64,000 bases of DNA. Origin: Methylococcales bacterium. GTDB taxonomy: Bacteria; Pseudomonadota; Gammaproteobacteria; Methylococcales; Methylomonadaceae. Made by a program: the position numbers and the translations under genes. Below, one piece after another: positions 56,295 to 64,000 of the stretch. Below the pieces are notes generated by a model. It did not search any database and had not been told where the DNA came from. It saw nothing but the letters and a program-made list of their open reading frames with translations. The number at the start of each line of letters is the position of its first letter. The stretch's first letter is position 1. The DNA lies in NCBI GenBank assembly GCA_030949405.1, contig JAUZSN010000002.1, positions 2,156,553-2,220,552 on the forward strand, written 5' to 3'.

Positions 56295-56661
56295 GCCGTT
56301 GAAACTGCAACCGCGTTAAGAGTTCGTCCTGTAGCGATTACCGCGATTTCAACGATGGCAGGACTTGTTCCTATTATGATGAGTACAGGAACAGGTGTAG
56401 ATGTTGCACAACGTATTGCAGCTCCAGTATTAGGGGGGGGGATGTTTACGGTATTATTATTGCGTTTATTGGTTTTTCCTGTTATTCAATACTTCGGACA
56501 GTTTTTGTAACTCATTGATTTTAAAAAGAATTTACCAACACATCTCGTAAATATAAAACCCTTTAAAATCAATATCTTATAGAATTAAGACCGCTACCTT
56601 TTTTAAAACTGTCCGAAGTATTGGTTATTTATAGTCTTGTTTTACAACAACAAGAGAAAAG
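56295..56661 (+). pseudogene. CusA/CzcA-like efflux pump, C-terminal fragment with MITE
   Basis: Reads VETATALRVRPVAITAISTM, then AGLVPIMMSTGTGVDVAQRI and AAPVLGGGMFTVLLLRLLVF, the well conserved last transmembrane block of CusA-type pumps. MITE family 2 copy 2 interrupts it at 56487; after the MITE come YSLVLQQQEKR-like codons and a stop near 56661. The upstream two thirds of the gene are absent. Confidence 0.7.
56487..56623. mobile_element. MITE family 2, copy 2
   Basis: 137 bp, ends CAATACTTCGGACAGTTTT and AAAACTGTCCGAAGTATTG, flanked by the 6-bp duplication GTTATT (56481-56486 and 56624-56629). Confidence 0.87.
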
Positions 56662-56697
56662 ATAGGTATTTGAAATCAGTTAACGTGGGTCTTCAAC

Positions 56698-56727
56698 AAA
56701 AAACGCGATATAAATATCGCGTTTTTT
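56698..56727. terminator. Bidirectional intrinsic terminator
   Basis: Perfect 13-bp stem AAAAAACGCGATA / TATCGCGTTTTTT with a TAAA loop; A and T tracts on the two sides make it work in both directions, for the CusA remnant and for the peroxidase gene. Confidence 0.85.
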
Positions 56728-56802
56728 GAGAATAGGATATTCAACCGTGTAACTCGTTGAAGAATCGACCATTGAAAGCCAGATTCTTCGACAATAACGT
56801 TA

Positions 56803-57810
56803 TTATGGTGTAAAGGTTGATCCTGGTGTTGATGGTAATTCTGGCATAGTTTGTTTTGGAAATTGACCTGTTAGCGCATTTAAAAAAGCAATAATATCAG
56901 CAGTCTCGTTATCTGATAAATCTTTATTAAGTTGTAATTTAGCCATTATTTCAACGGCTTGCTTTAAGGTTTTAACCGAACCATTATGAAAATAAGGTGC
57001 CGTTAGCGCAATATTACGTAAGGTTGGGACTTTCCAGAAATGTTCATCTTTTTCTTTTTCAGTGACTTCTGCAAGCCCTTTGTCTTTTTTGAAGTTAAAT
57101 TTAGCTTCAAAATAGCCATTGTCATTCGCTGGAAATTTTTGGAACGTACCTGCTCCATTAAAAGCAGCGCCACTATGGCAAGAGGTACACCCTAATTCAG
57201 CCACTTTTTTCATGCCTCGAATTTGTTGAGGGGTTAACGCGGATTTATCGCCGTTTACAAATTTATCATAAGGGCTGTTAGGGGTAATTAAGGTTCGTTC
57301 ATAAGCCGCAATCGCTTTAGTGGCATTTTCTTCTGAAATTGAATCTTTACCAAACACCGCAGTAAAGGCCGTTTGATAACCTTCAACTGCTTTTAAGCGG
57401 ACAACGACATCATCCCAACTTTTCATTCCCATTTCAATGGGGTTAGTGACAGGGCCTGCGGCTTGAGCTTCTAAACTGGGCGCACGTCCATCCCAAAATT
57501 GTACTTTATTAAACGCAGCATTCCAAACGGTTGGCGCACTTCGTCCCCCGACTTGACCATGAACGCCCATAGAGCCTGCACGGTTGTCTTCGCCACCTGC
57601 CATCGTGTTATGGCAGGATGCACAGGAAACGGTGCCTGTTGAAGATAAACGAGGATCATGATAAAGCATTTGCCCTAATTTAACTTTTTCAGCGGTTGTG
57701 GGGTTATCCGCAGGTGCAGGGGCTTTTGTGGGTAAGCTTTCCCATGCGTGTGCCATAGAAACAGAGCTTGCAAGCGTAATTGCAACCGCTAAGAGACGAA
57801 TTTTAAACAT
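56803..57810 (-). CDS. Di-haem cytochrome c peroxidase
   Basis: 335 residues with a signal peptide (LLAVAITLASSVSMAHA). Two haem c motifs: CASCH near residue 62 and CTSCH near 208. MGVHGQVGGRSAPTVWNAAF and FKVPTLRN-like WKVPTLRNIALTAPYFHNGS are CcpA/MauG family sequences. It reduces hydrogen peroxide in the periplasm with electrons from small cytochromes. It could also be a MauG-like enzyme, but the overall layout favours peroxidase. It stands alone; a terminator lies downstream. Confidence 0.9.
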   Translation of the reverse strand: MFKIRLLAVAITLASSVSMAHAWESLPTKAPAPADNPTTAEKVKLGQMLYHDPRLSSTGTVSCASCHNTMAGGEDNRAGSMGVHGQVGGRSAPTVWNAAFNKVQFWDGRAPSLEAQAAGPVTNPIEMGMKSWDDVVVRLKAVEGYQTAFTAVFGKDSISEENATKAIAAYERTLITPNSPYDKFVNGDKSALTPQQIRGMKKVAELGCTSCHSGAAFNGAGTFQKFPANDNGYFEAKFNFKKDKGLAEVTEKEKDEHFWKVPTLRNIALTAPYFHNGSVKTLKQAVEIMAKLQLNKDLSDNETADIIAFLNALTGQFPKQTMPELPSTPGSTFTP

Positions 57811-58059
57811 ATATCCTCCAAAATTTATTATTCATGATGAACTTATTAGTCATGTTCATACGTTTTAAACTATTAACAATGCGTTTGTTAAAAAATAAAT
57901 AAACACCTACTCTAAAAATATAAGGGATATTAATATAACCGTTATATCTTCTATTTGAGTGGTTGTCATAAATTTAACATGAATAATTTATAATGTAGAC
58001 ATTTTTTATGATTTTATTTTGTTTTAACGACCGTTGCTAGTGCATTAAATGAACTAGGG

Positions 58060-58620
58060 TCAGGGGTTCAACTTAATGCCCAACCCTTTTAAGCCACAGT
58101 AGCCTGCGGGATTTTTGGCTAAGTATTGTTGATGATAATTTTCAGCATAATAAAAAATAGGGCTGGTTTTTATCTCAGTGGTAATTTTACAGAATCCCTT
58201 CGAGGTCAATTGATGCTGATAATGGTCTCTTGACTGTTTAGCCTGTTGCTGTTGTTGCGCTGAAAAAGTATATAAACAAGAACGGTATTGTGTTCCCTTA
58301 TCATTCCCTTGTCTCATGCCTTGAGTTGGATTATGTGATTCCCAAAATAACGCTAAAAGTTGTAAATACGTTATTTCATCAGGGTGAAAAATAACCTTAA
58401 CCACCTCGGCATGTTCTGTTGTTCCTGTACACACGTCATCATAAGTGGGATTTATTGTTTTCCCGCCCGCATAACCGACAGCAGTTGAAAATATCCCTTG
58501 CTGTTGCCAGAACATCCGTTCTGCCCCCCAAAAACAACCTAAACCAAAAATAGCGTGTTCGGTATTTTCAGGAAAAGGGGGCGTAAGGGGATTATTATTC
58601 ACAAAATGTTTAGAGACCAT
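58060..58620 (-). CDS. msrA: Peptide methionine sulfoxide reductase A
   Basis: 186 residues. The catalytic [12 protein letters not shown] is at about residues 26-37, [18 protein letters not shown] and [11 protein letters not shown] follow. It repairs oxidised Met (S-epimer). It lies 12 bp after the permease gene below. Confidence 0.94.
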   Translation of the reverse strand: MVSKHFVNNNPLTPPFPENTEHAIFGLGCFWGAERMFWQQQGIFSTAVGYAGGKTINPTYDDVCTGTTEHAEVVKVIFHPDEITYLQLLALFWESHNPTQGMRQGNDKGTQYRSCLYTFSAQQQQQAKQSRDHYQHQLTSKGFCKITTEIKTSPIFYYAENYHQQYLAKNPAGYCGLKGLGIKLNP

Positions 58621-58632
58621 GATTTTTTCCGT

Positions 58633-59325
58633 TTAACGAGTGTCAGGACTTAAATACTGTAATCCTAAGTTAAGACCAAAGGCAATTAATAACAATAATA
58701 AGCCGAGTGCTAATCCGCGTTCAAAATCCCCTTTACTGGTTTCTAAGGCAATGGCAGTGGTCATTGTTCGTGTTGTTCCTTGGATGTTACCCCCTAACAT
58801 CATTGCAGCCCCTACTTCGCCAATAGCGCGTCCAAATCCTGTTATTATTGCTGCAAGGATGGCAAGACGGCATTCACTAAAAATAGGCATTATTTGTTGA
58901 AATGCGGTTGCTCCTAACATTTTTAAGGTTTCAAGTAAGCGGGGATCGCTAGCGTGTACGGCAATAAAAGTTAAATTTATGATAATGGGGGTAATTAAAA
59001 AGGCTTCCCCGATAATAACGGCGGTGTCCGTATAAAGTAATTGCCAGTCACCTAATAAGCCTCGTCGACTAAATAAACCATAAAAAATAAGCCCAATCAT
59101 CACGGTTGGCATCGCCATCGCGGTATTTAATAAGTGTTGTACGAATTGTTTGCCCGTAAAGTGATGAATAGCGAGATTAATGCCTAAAAAAATACCGATC
59201 AAACTGGCAAAGAAGGTTGCGATAAAAGAAATTTTTAAGGAGGTAAAAACAATTTGGTAAATAGCGGGGTCAAACTGAATAATGAGTTGGCACGCGGCAA
59301 AGAAAGCTTCACTAAAATAATTCAT
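58633..59325 (-). CDS. tupB: Tungstate-type ABC permease (TupB-like)
   Basis: About 230 residues with five or six membrane segments. FYGLFSRRGLLGDWQLLYTD, TPIIINLTF and GFGRAIGEVGAAMMLGGNIQ are typical of TupB/WtpB and related oxyanion permeases. I choose ATG 59325 (MNYFSEAFF), which overlaps the upstream gene by 14 bp; an earlier in-frame start is deeper inside that gene. tupA and tupC are not beside it, which is unusual; they may lie elsewhere. Confidence 0.8.
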   Translation of the reverse strand: MNYFSEAFFAACQLIIQFDPAIYQIVFTSLKISFIATFFASLIGIFLGINLAIHHFTGKQFVQHLLNTAMAMPTVMIGLIFYGLFSRRGLLGDWQLLYTDTAVIIGEAFLITPIIINLTFIAVHASDPRLLETLKMLGATAFQQIMPIFSECRLAILAAIITGFGRAIGEVGAAMMLGGNIQGTTRTMTTAIALETSKGDFERGLALGLLLLLIAFGLNLGLQYLSPDTR

Positions 59326-59647
59326 TTTGAGTGAGCGTATAAAGTGCAATAGCAAGCCATGTTGCCCCGAGTAAAAACCAAGGTATTAAGTGCGCTTTTG
59401 AATGGTTGACAGGAACGACGGTTTCAATAGGCGTTTGTTTGGTTTTAATGACCTGTTTACGGTGTTTATCGGATTCCCTATTTTTCATTTTTTGCTGTTT
59501 TTTATACTGCGCAATTCCTTTTTCAATCCCTTGAGTAATTAATTTAGTGTGTTCTTTTGTTTGCTGAGGACGTTGTGTGGCGCGTGCAATTTTCATCGCC
59601 TCGGTTTCAGTTTCAGTTGAAATTTGTGATTTATACTTTGATGACAT
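59312..59647 (-). CDS. DUF2956-type small membrane protein
   Basis: 111 residues. EAMKIARATQRPQQTKEHTK followed by LITQGIEKGIAQYKKQQK is the DUF2956 signature of gammaproteobacteria. One C-terminal membrane segment (LIPWFLLGATWLAIALYTL). Function unknown. 3 bp behind the DUF3301 gene. Confidence 0.8.
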   Translation of the reverse strand: MSSKYKSQISTETETEAMKIARATQRPQQTKEHTKLITQGIEKGIAQYKKQQKMKNRESDKHRKQVIKTKQTPIETVVPVNHSKAHLIPWFLLGATWLAIALYTLTQNELF

Positions 59648-59650
59648 GCG

Positions 59651-59959
59651 TTATCCTTCTCGATAAGGTTCGAGTTCTATGGCGATAATCGTTGAACCTA
59701 ATAGCGTCAGCTTTCCCTGATAGCGTTCTAATCCTGTGGATGAAAACTCAAAGCTGTAGGAACGCCAACCTTCAAATTGTCCCTTTTTATTCCGTTTTAT
59801 CCAGAAAGCAGTGAGAGCAACGCATTCATCCAGCATTTGTAATTCCAGCTTTTGGCAATGACGTTTGGCCGCGTTGAGGGCAGTTTCGCGCGCTTTTAAG
59901 GCATTAGAAAAAAAATAAAACCCAAATAAAAGCAGCCCAATTAAAAAAAAATTAATCAT
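59651..59959 (-). CDS. DUF3301-type small membrane protein
   Basis: 102 residues. One N-terminal membrane segment (FFLIGLLLFGFYFFSNAL), then KARETALNAAKRHCQKLELQ and RSYSFEFSSTG, typical of DUF3301. Function unknown. First gene of a run DUF3301-DUF2956-tupB-msrA. Confidence 0.8.
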   Translation of the reverse strand: MINFFLIGLLLFGFYFFSNALKARETALNAAKRHCQKLELQMLDECVALTAFWIKRNKKGQFEGWRSYSFEFSSTGLERYQGKLTLLGSTIIAIELEPYREG

Positions 59960-60115
59960 TAAGATTTAAAAAAAATTAGAGTGAATTAGGTTATTGTAAA
60001 GTTTCCCCTTCATGCCTGCAAATACGTGTTTTAAATAATTTTCAGTTCACCTCGTTGATAATTTTAAGTACCATAGAAAAACTTTTAATTCTAATTAACG
60101 TCAAGGTACAGCTCA

Positions 60116-60415
60116 ATGAACATGACTCGATGCCCCGAATGTAACCATCACCGTAAAGGTGAAGAATATAAATGCCCTAAATGTGATTGTTTTTATTCGC
60201 CTTTAGATGAAATCCTTGCAGCAGAAGCGGATGAAGTTGAAAAGCGCACCTTAGCAGGTCGATTTAAAGCAACCAAAGAATCCAGTAGTACATGGATTGC
60301 TTTTAAAGAAGAATATCAGCGTTTAAATGAAGCCAGTCCTTATAATATTACGTTAATTTTTTCGGTTATTTTTATGTTTGTTTTTACAATGACATTATCA
60401 GTTGTTGTGATGTAA
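60116..60415 (+). CDS. Zinc-ribbon membrane protein, unknown
   Basis: 99 residues. N-terminal ribbon CPECNHHRKGEEYKCPKC with two CxxC pairs, a charged middle and a C-terminal membrane segment (ITLIFSVIFMFVFTMTLSVV). AAGG upstream is a fair ribosome site. No family recognised beyond zinc-ribbon. Confidence 0.65.
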   Translation: MNMTRCPECNHHRKGEEYKCPKCDCFYSPLDEILAAEADEVEKRTLAGRFKATKESSSTWIAFKEEYQRLNEASPYNITLIFSVIFMFVFTMTLSVVVM

Positions 60416-60430
60416 GGGGATAAAATTAAC

Positions 60431-60458
60431 TTGCTTTAACTTGCTAACTCGTTATAAT
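60431..60458 (+). promoter_or_regulatory. Predicted promoter of the riboswitch transcript
   Basis: TTGCTT at 60431-60436, 16-bp spacer, perfect TATAAT at 60453-60458, just before the cobalamin riboswitch. Confidence 0.5.
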
Positions 60459-60470
60459 CCCCTCCCTACT

Positions 60471-60668
60471 TTCTGGTGTCTGAATTGATTAATTAATGAA
60501 GACTTAAATGGGAAGTCGGTGCGTAAGGACTAATCCTTACAAAGCCGACGCTGCCCCCGCAACGGTAAATAAGTAAAAAATAAATCTGAAGCCACTGTCT
60601 ATTTAACGATGGGAAGGCGATTTATTAGGCCATTAGCCACTTATAAGCCCGGAGACCTGCCAATGAGT
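60471..60668 (+). promoter_or_regulatory. Cobalamin (B12) riboswitch
   Basis: Conserved blocks in order: GGTGTC near the 5' end, GGGAAGTCGGTGCG, GCCGACGCTGCCCCCGCAAC with GGTAA, and the B12 box AAGCCCGGAGACCTGCC at 60645-60661. A further G/C-rich hairpin (CACAGCGGTGGGCTG) follows and may be the expression platform. It controls the porin-cbtA-cbtB genes downstream, normally switching them off when B12 is plentiful. Confidence 0.93.
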
Positions 60669-60791
60669 TTATTCGCACAGCGGTGGGCTGTTTATGCGGG
60701 CAAAGTCTTGTATTTTATACCCCCCTTTGTTTGCCCTTCTCCCTCTGCTGCATTTTAGTTTTCATTTTGCGCGGGCGGCGCAGAGGGCATT

Positions 60792-62036
60792 ATGTACCCC
60801 CCTTATTTATTTTTGCTAACCTTCGTTGTTAGCCCAGCTTATGCACACCTTCATGGTGACAAAGAGCAAGATAAAGTTTTTAATTACAAATCTCCTCATA
60901 ATATGGAATCTTATCAGGCTGTTGAGCACGAAGAAGACTATTATGGCTGCAGTGGTTATCTTCGCACAGGTTTTATTCAAACACAGGTTCATTTTGTTAA
61001 CACAACCTCGGCCAGTGCTGTTGCGGCGGAATTAGGTTGTGGCTATCGTCTTAATTCGTATGTTAAAGCGCATTTAGGTATTTTTGGCGTGTTAAACTCA
61101 GGCTTAAATAGCCACAATGATGATAACCTTCATGGTGAATTTTTTAATGCGAATAAAGAGAGTTATTTAATGTTAGGTGAAGCGGTATTAACGTTATCGT
61201 ATGAAAATTTTGAAGCTCATTTAGGGCGACAAAATTTTGATTCTCCGCATTTAGATAGCGATGATTTACGCATGGTCGCCAATTTATTTGAAGCTTATTT
61301 GGTCGATTATCATTTCATTGAAAATTTATATGGGGGAGCTGGGTTTATTCGTGAAGCATCGGGTTGGGAAAATGGCGTTAACGCCTCCCATTTTATTTCC
61401 ATTGGTGAAGCGCTGGGTGGAAAACAGTCAGGAGCTTGGGTTAGTTGGTTAAGTTATGAGCAAGCCTTTTTAACTGGAAACGCTTGGTTTTATTTAATTC
61501 CCGATCATTTGGTTATGACTTATGGGGAACTCATTATGAGACATGATTTAACGGAAAGTATTTCATATAGTTTAGGGGTGCAATATGATGGGGGGCATTC
61601 AATCGGACGACATGAATTGGGGCTTATTGAGGCGCATACTTTTGGCGTTATGGGGGCGGTTTCAATTCATGGATTAACGCTCACCGCAGCGTATAATAAA
61701 AACTTTGGAAAATCAGGCGCGTTAGCGAGTATCGGCGGTGGGGCTTTTTTTACGTCACTAGAAGATCAAACCTTGGATGCTGTCATTGGTGTTGATAGTC
61801 AAAGTTACTTAATTGGTTTAGATTATACCCTCAATGATCACATAAATTTTGGCATTGTGTTCGGTGAATTTAATGCAATGAATAAGCACGACTACCAGAC
61901 AGAAGAAATTAATTATTTTATCAATTACAATTGGAATGATACGTTAACCACGGAATTAATTTATGCGAGGGTTGATGATAAAAATTCAAATGAAGACACT
62001 AACCAGTTACGCGCTATTATTACTTACCGTTACTAG
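60792..62036 (+). CDS. Outer-membrane porin under B12 riboswitch control (OprD-like)
   Basis: 414 residues. Signal peptide (YLFLLTFVVSPAYA) then a His-rich N-terminus (HLHGDKEQDK) and beta strands throughout, ending in Tyr (ITYRY). LGRQNFDSPHLDSDD and NLFEAYLVDYHF resemble OprD/Opr-family substrate-specific porins. Downstream of the riboswitch and 9 bp before cbtA, so it is probably the outer-membrane entry for cobalt or a corrin precursor. TonB box or plug domain is not visible, so it is not a BtuB. Confidence 0.75.
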   Translation: MYPPYLFLLTFVVSPAYAHLHGDKEQDKVFNYKSPHNMESYQAVEHEEDYYGCSGYLRTGFIQTQVHFVNTTSASAVAAELGCGYRLNSYVKAHLGIFGVLNSGLNSHNDDNLHGEFFNANKESYLMLGEAVLTLSYENFEAHLGRQNFDSPHLDSDDLRMVANLFEAYLVDYHFIENLYGGAGFIREASGWENGVNASHFISIGEALGGKQSGAWVSWLSYEQAFLTGNAWFYLIPDHLVMTYGELIMRHDLTESISYSLGVQYDGGHSIGRHELGLIEAHTFGVMGAVSIHGLTLTAAYNKNFGKSGALASIGGGAFFTSLEDQTLDAVIGVDSQSYLIGLDYTLNDHINFGIVFGEFNAMNKHDYQTEEINYFINYNWNDTLTTELIYARVDDKNSNEDTNQLRAIITYRY

Positions 62037-62045
62037 AGACCTTTT

Positions 62046-62732
62046 ATGTATTTTAGAAATCTTATTTTATCCGCGATGGCTGTTGCGATAGTTGCAGGTT
62101 TATTTTTAAGCCTTTATCAACATTTCTTTATAACGCCTATTATTTTAGCCTCAGAACTTTATGAGGTGACTGAACCGAATGCGACAGGCGTGGCGGAAGC
62201 ATGGAGTCCAGAAGAGGGGACGGAGCGTTCATCTTTTAGCTTAATGGCTAATTTTTTAGTGTGCTTTGCTTTTAGTTTATTACTATTAAGTGCGATGGCA
62301 GTCAGAACGTCAATTAAATTATCACAAGGTATTTTTTGGGGCGGAGCCGCTTATTTAAGTGTTTTTATTGCCCCAGCATTAGGACTCTTACCTGAAATTC
62401 CAGGGATGGAAGCGGCGCATTTAGAAGGACGACAAAGCTGGTGGTTACTCACCGTTTTATTAACAGGCATTGGCTTGTGGTTGATTGCATTTAAATCAAT
62501 CACTTTAAAAGGGATCGGGGGGGGCTTATTATTGATTCCTCACCTAATTGGTGCGCCACAGCCTGAAATTCATGGGTTTGTAAATACAGATCCTCATGCT
62601 ATCAATGTATTAACGATGTTATGGCATGACTTCATCTTACAGACCAGTGTTGCCAATGGTTTATTATGGCTTATAATTGGCATGTTATCGGCCTTGTTAA
62701 CGGCTAAATTTATTCATCCACTTAATTCTTAA
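62046..62732 (+). CDS. cbtA: Cobalt transporter subunit CbtA
   Basis: 228 residues with five or six membrane segments. FRNLILSAMAVAIVAGLFLS, SLYQHFFITPIILASELYE and FIAPALGLLPEIPGMEAA are typical of CbtA. With CbtB it is a putative cobalt importer predicted from its B12 riboswitch regulation. The gene ends 9 bp before cbtB. Confidence 0.9.
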   Translation: MYFRNLILSAMAVAIVAGLFLSLYQHFFITPIILASELYEVTEPNATGVAEAWSPEEGTERSSFSLMANFLVCFAFSLLLLSAMAVRTSIKLSQGIFWGGAAYLSVFIAPALGLLPEIPGMEAAHLEGRQSWWLLTVLLTGIGLWLIAFKSITLKGIGGGLLLIPHLIGAPQPEIHGFVNTDPHAINVLTMLWHDFILQTSVANGLLWLIIGMLSALLTAKFIHPLNS

Positions 62733-62741
62733 GGAACAACT

Positions 62742-62921
62742 ATGTCTATTACTACACAACCTCAAATACGGGAAGAAAATCAGGTTAATAAAAAGAGCCA
62801 AATTTTAGCCAGTGCTTTATTAGGGCTTATTATTTTATCTGCTGTTGGGTTCGCGCCTTTAGAGGTGATTCATAATGCAACACATGACACGCGTCATAGT
62901 TCAGGGTTTCCTTGTCATTAG
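62742..62921 (+). CDS. cbtB: Cobalt transporter subunit CbtB
   Basis: 59 residues: one membrane segment (ILASALLGLIILSAVGFAPL) and the His-rich tail HNATHDTRHSSGFPCH, the CbtB metal-binding end. AAGGAAC ribosome site. Last gene of the riboswitch operon. Confidence 0.9.
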   Translation: MSITTQPQIREENQVNKKSQILASALLGLIILSAVGFAPLEVIHNATHDTRHSSGFPCH

Positions 62922-62970
62922 ATAAAATTTCTTATATCGGTTATCATTTCAAGGTTTAGATTTTTATTAA

Positions 62971-63016
62971 AAGGTCTTGTGAAAGATAAATAAATTTTTA
63001 CAAGATCTTATTTTTT
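62971..63016 (+). terminator. Probable intrinsic terminator after cbtB
   Basis: Stem AAGGTCTTGT / ACAAGATCTT with a 19-nt loop and a following T run. Confidence 0.6.
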
Positions 63017-63038
63017 AACCTTAATAAGGCAAAGTATA

Positions 63039-63692
63039 ATGACTCAAGATGAATTAAAACAACAAGTTGCAAAATCTGCAATTAAATATGTAAAAGGTGA
63101 ATCCATTATTGGTGTGGGTACGGGTTCCACGGTTAATTTTTTTATTGACTTATTAGCCGATATAAAAAATGATATAGATGCGGCTGTTTCTAGCTCTATT
63201 GTCACCACTAAACGATTAGAAAAAATCGGGATTCGGGTGATTGAATTATCGGAAGTGGATAGAATTGGCGTTTATGTTGATGGCGCAGATGAAGTTAATC
63301 CACAAAAGAAAATGATTAAAGGCGGCGGTGGGGCATTAACGCGTGAAAAAATCGTAGCGGCCGTCAGTAATAAATTTGTCTGTATTGTTGATGATTCCAA
63401 GTGTGTTGACGTGATGGGAAAATTTCCTTTACCGATTGAAGTCATTCCTATGGCGCGTAGCTATGTGGCTAGAGAATTAGTTAAAATGGGAGGACAACCT
63501 GTTTGGCGACAAAATTATGTAACGGATAATGGTTGTGAAATTATTGATATTCATAATTTAAATATTATGGAGCCGATGACGTTGGAAAAAGAGATTAATA
63601 ATATTCCAGGGGTGGTCACGGTTGGCTTATTTGCTTTGCGTGATGCGGATGTTGTCCTTGTGGGTAAAGGTAGCGAAGTTATCACCTATTAA
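63039..63692 (+). CDS. rpiA: Ribose-5-phosphate isomerase A
   Basis: 217 residues. [15 protein letters not shown] near residue 25, [20 protein letters not shown] near 82 with the catalytic Asp/Glu/Lys. It interconverts ribose and ribulose 5-phosphates in the pentose phosphate (and RuMP) pathway. AAGG precedes the ATG. Confidence 0.95.
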   Translation: MTQDELKQQVAKSAIKYVKGESIIGVGTGSTVNFFIDLLADIKNDIDAAVSSSIVTTKRLEKIGIRVIELSEVDRIGVYVDGADEVNPQKKMIKGGGGALTREKIVAAVSNKFVCIVDDSKCVDVMGKFPLPIEVIPMARSYVARELVKMGGQPVWRQNYVTDNGCEIIDIHNLNIMEPMTLEKEINNIPGVVTVGLFALRDADVVLVGKGSEVITY

Positions 63693-63766
63693 CGTGCAAT
63701 AAAAACCATTTTACCGATGGCTTATTTTTATTCTAACCTCTCTCACCGCTTTAAAAAACTATAATT

Positions 63767-64000
63767 ATGTTACTAATTCCTGCAATTGATTTAAAAGATG
63801 GAAAATGTGTTCGTTTACGCCAAGGACGAATGGACGATAACACCCTATTTTCAGATGACCCAGTGGCTGTTGCTGGGCGTTGGGTAGAGGCAGGGGCTAA
63901 ACGCATTCATCTCGTTGATTTAGATGGTGCCTTTGCGGGGAAACCTAAAAATGCAGAGGTGATTAATCAAATCGTTAAACGTTATCCTAATGTCCCTGTA
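63767..64000 (+). CDS. hisA: HisA (phosphoribosyl-formimino isomerase), 3' end cut by window
   Basis: The visible 78 codons read [20 protein letters not shown], then [20 protein letters not shown] and [16 protein letters not shown], typical of HisA with the catalytic Asp8. Fourth step of histidine synthesis. hisF would be expected downstream. Confidence 0.93.
   Translation, partial: MLLIPAIDLKDGKCVRLRQGRMDDNTLFSDDPVAVAGRWVEAGAKRIHLVDLDGAFAGKPKNAEVINQIVKRYPNVPV

Overview
The window looks like chromosome from an AT-rich gammaproteobacterium. The layout kdsD-kdsC-lptC-lptA-lptB-rpoN-hpf-rapZ, divergent from mlaFED(B), together with minCDE, bioBFHC, DUF2956 and DUF3301 proteins, is gammaproteobacterial. 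A methanethiol-oxidase-like protein, hydrogenase maturation genes, a B12 riboswitch with cobalt transporter genes and a type IV pilin would suit a methylotroph or methanotroph such as the Methylococcales, but that placement is inference.

Layout. 1-4.4 kb: end of a CheB-like gene, a zinc-ribbon ParA ATPase and a three-gene NitT/TauT-type ABC importer. 4.4-13.2 kb: def, gltX, tRNA-Ala and two tRNA-Glu, a sigma54-type pilin gene, tilS, hypCDE and a divergent NAD-dependent DNA ligase. 13.3-15.1 kb: a decayed patch with a J-domain gene and a frameshifted HNH-like gene. 15.1-25.2 kb (minus strand): winged-helix gene, minE-minD-minC, an EF-G, a frameshifted RND/cNMP protein and bioC-bioH-bioF-bioB. 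25.2-26.5 kb: an outer-membrane protein.

26.5-41.1 kb is an accessory island. It holds a CsgG-like lipoprotein operon, two small secreted repeat proteins, a truncated caspase-like lipoprotein, a small lipoprotein, an RCC1-repeat protein and a serralysin-like protein whose zinc site is lost. Four of these genes share the upstream motif TTYCTATCCCGTA at a similar distance from the start codon, which suggests one regulon. The island is riddled with insertions: four copies of an IS5-like element (one nested inside another), a 1.7 kb IS with 8-bp target duplications, and at least four ~113-bp derivatives (MITEs) with the same ends. glyQ sits inside it without glyS.

41.2-53.3 kb is mostly conserved: methanethiol oxidase, mgtE, rapZ, hpf, rpoN, lptBAC, kdsCD, mlaFED, a STAS protein and tRNA-Ser. 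ptsN, npr and mlaC are missing from their usual places. 53.4-56.8 kb holds a MepK-like peptidase and then a wrecked heavy-metal efflux locus: a secreted-protein gene split by an IS66-like remnant, a CusA/CzcA-like gene whose middle piece is inverted between two inverted repeats, and a further MITE family with 6-bp target duplications. 56.8-64 kb: di-haem cytochrome c peroxidase, msrA, a tungstate-type permease, two small DUF proteins, a zinc-ribbon protein, a cobalamin riboswitch leading into porin-cbtA-cbtB, rpiA and the start of hisA.
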